In this document: piece after piece, positions 63,808-64,000 of the stretch
Numbering within the stretch: position 1 is the stretch's first letter
Layout of the letters: each line of letters begins with the position of its first letter
Assembly: GCA_008933995.1 (NCBI GenBank)
Contig: WARS01000046.1
Span: forward strand, 3,830,026-3,894,025
Length of the DNA: 64,000 bases
Direction: 5' to 3'
Origin: Datnioides undecimradiatus
Lineage: Eukaryota; Chordata; Actinopteri; Lobotiformes; Datnioididae
Notes under the pieces: model-generated
What the model was told of the DNA's origin: nothing
The model's input: the letters and a program-made list of their open reading frames with translations, nothing else
The model's database searches: none
Program-made: the position numbers and the translations under genes

Positions 63808-64000
63808 AGTTATTATTTGTGGTCACCGTTAGGCAAAAACCTTGTAGACAACCCTATGTGGGGCCATACATGCACGAAGGCTACAGTGTGGTACATTTCA
63901 CACAAACTGGCATCCTTTAAGACTAGAGCCCATCAGCTGACGGGTGACCGAGAACCCTGTAACCAAAGAGCAACTGGCAAGCTAGTGTAAATATCTATTT

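Overview
This is nuclear DNA from a ray-finned fish, most likely a percomorph teleost. Three split vertebrate genes with GT-AG introns are readable, and all three are on the minus strand. The rest is AT-leaning non-coding DNA with many (CA)n/(TG)n tracts and old copies of repeats that I recognise from percomorph genomes. Nothing prokaryotic, viral or CRISPR-like was seen.

Layout from left to right: (i) 1-13283 lies downstream of the homeobox gene and has no gene I can support. It holds two old copies of a 'tacttttacttaagta' type interspersed repeat (about 8.56-9.47 kb and 10.78-11.57 kb), a G-rich patch and several regulatory-looking segments. (ii) 13817-17171 is hlx (H2.0-like homeobox, hlx1 in fish): four coding exons, 380 residues, complete. 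(iii) 17172-27992 is intergenic. It holds a perfect 15-bp hairpin, a CpG-rich promoter-like patch with two good minus-strand splice donors at 23.6-24.2 kb, and a full CTCF-type motif at 25.95 kb. (iv) 27993-33126 is slc35f6, a drug/metabolite-transporter superfamily membrane protein: six coding exons, 377 residues, complete. A 15/15 CTCF consensus sits inside its last coding exon. (v) 33127-50623 is intergenic, with repeats and the probable 3' UTR of the next gene. (vi) 50624-51543 is the last coding exon of kcnk3, the two-pore-domain potassium channel TASK-1. It starts inside the first selectivity filter. The rest, to 64000, is its first intron. Exon 1 (M1 and most of pore 1) is not in the window and must lie further right.

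The three genes do not form one pathway: a transcriptional regulator, a lysosomal/mitochondrial membrane protein and a plasma-membrane background K+ channel. slc35f6 and kcnk3 are neighbours in human 2p23.3 in the same order and orientation, while human HLX is on 1q41, so their adjacency here reflects genome history rather than shared function. Two strong CTCF-type motifs pointing away from each other (25.95 kb and 28.10 kb) sit between the hlx side and the slc35f6/kcnk3 side and could mark a domain boundary.

The least explained signals are the perfect hairpin upstream of hlx, a degenerate tandem repeat present in opposite orientations at 53.2 kb and 60.4-61.0 kb within the kcnk3 intron, and the unassigned promoter/exon-like patch near 24 kb. 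All exon borders were placed by eye from splice signals, reading-frame continuity and family knowledge. No alignment or search could be run.
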